DNA of 5,471 bases from the NCBI GenBank assembly GCA_024645305.1, contig JAHEFU010000199.1, positions 1 to 5,471 on the forward strand, in the 5' to 3' direction. The position numbers and the translations under genes are program-made. The notes below the pieces were generated by a model that ran no database searches, was not told where the DNA came from, and worked only from the letters and a program-made list of their open reading frames with translations. This stretch comes from Planctomycetales bacterium (GTDB taxonomy: Bacteria > 4484-113 > JAFGCY01). Shown here piece by piece: positions 5,409 through 5,471 of the stretch. Position 1 is the first letter of the stretch; every line of letters starts with the position of its first letter.

Positions 5409-5433
5409 GACCCGCACAAACCAAGGAATCATG

Positions 5434-5463
5434 GAGCCCCGCTACGGCGGGGCTCTTTTTTTT
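5434..5463 (+). terminator. Rho-independent terminator of rpsD
   Basis: A perfect 9-bp GC-rich stem (GAGCCCCGC and GCGGGGCTC) closes a TACG loop on a C-G pair, a stable UNCG-type tetraloop. Eight Ts follow. It begins 26 nt past the rpsD stop and ends the transcript, so rpsD appears to be a single-gene unit. Confidence 0.95.
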
Positions 5464-5471
5464 GTAAATGA

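Noticed and set aside
4830..5432. Minus-strand open frame of 200 codons opposite rpsD
   Set aside because: It is the in-register antisense shadow of rpsD and crosses the rpsD terminator region boundary with no recognisable domains.
1..5471. tRNA, rRNA, CRISPR array, toxin-antitoxin pair or defence genes
   Set aside because: No cloverleaf, spaced direct repeats or recognisable defence domains were seen on either strand.

Overview
The window is a bacterial chromosomal segment of about 60% GC in its genes. It carries mostly housekeeping genes: ribosomal proteins S1 and S4, dephospho-CoA kinase, GDP-mannose 4,6-dehydratase, and the first part of an exported lytic transglycosylase. The exported murein hydrolase together with a GDP-deoxysugar enzyme suggests a Gram-negative-type envelope. 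The order rpsA-coaE and a lone rpsD with an atypical N-terminus do not match the common enterobacterial layouts. I cannot name the phylum from this sequence alone.

Layout. On the minus strand, reading from 3144 to the left edge, lie rpsA (1456-3144), coaE (852-1442) and a lytic transglycosylase-like gene (from 868 off the left edge). They are packed within about 13 bp of each other or overlapping, so they probably form one operon. Its likely promoter is in the 129-bp gap 3145-3273. That gap also drives gmd (3274-4257) in the opposite direction. The rpsA transcript would begin with a stem-loop. The gmd transcript may have almost no leader.

Between gmd and rpsD is a 542-bp non-housekeeping stretch (4258-4799). 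Its left part (about 4263-4658) is an AT-rich island bounded by two inverted arms made of degenerate GTNNGGA-like heptamers. Inside is one small open frame that could encode an 83-residue membrane protein. Its right part holds an extended -10 promoter and a leader of about 120 nt. That leader can be drawn as one closing helix around three hairpins, directly upstream of rpsD (4800-5408). rpsD ends in a strong intrinsic terminator (5434-5463).

How the genes fit together: S1 and S4 are small-subunit ribosomal proteins, and both are known in other bacteria to control their own mRNAs. Both have structured leaders here. CoaE supplies coenzyme A, the transglycosylase acts on peptidoglycan, and Gmd makes the precursor of fucose- or rhamnose-type sugars for surface polysaccharide. 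The least explained parts are the heptamer-bounded island, the rpsD leader fold, and the doubled lysozyme-like motif in the transglycosylase.
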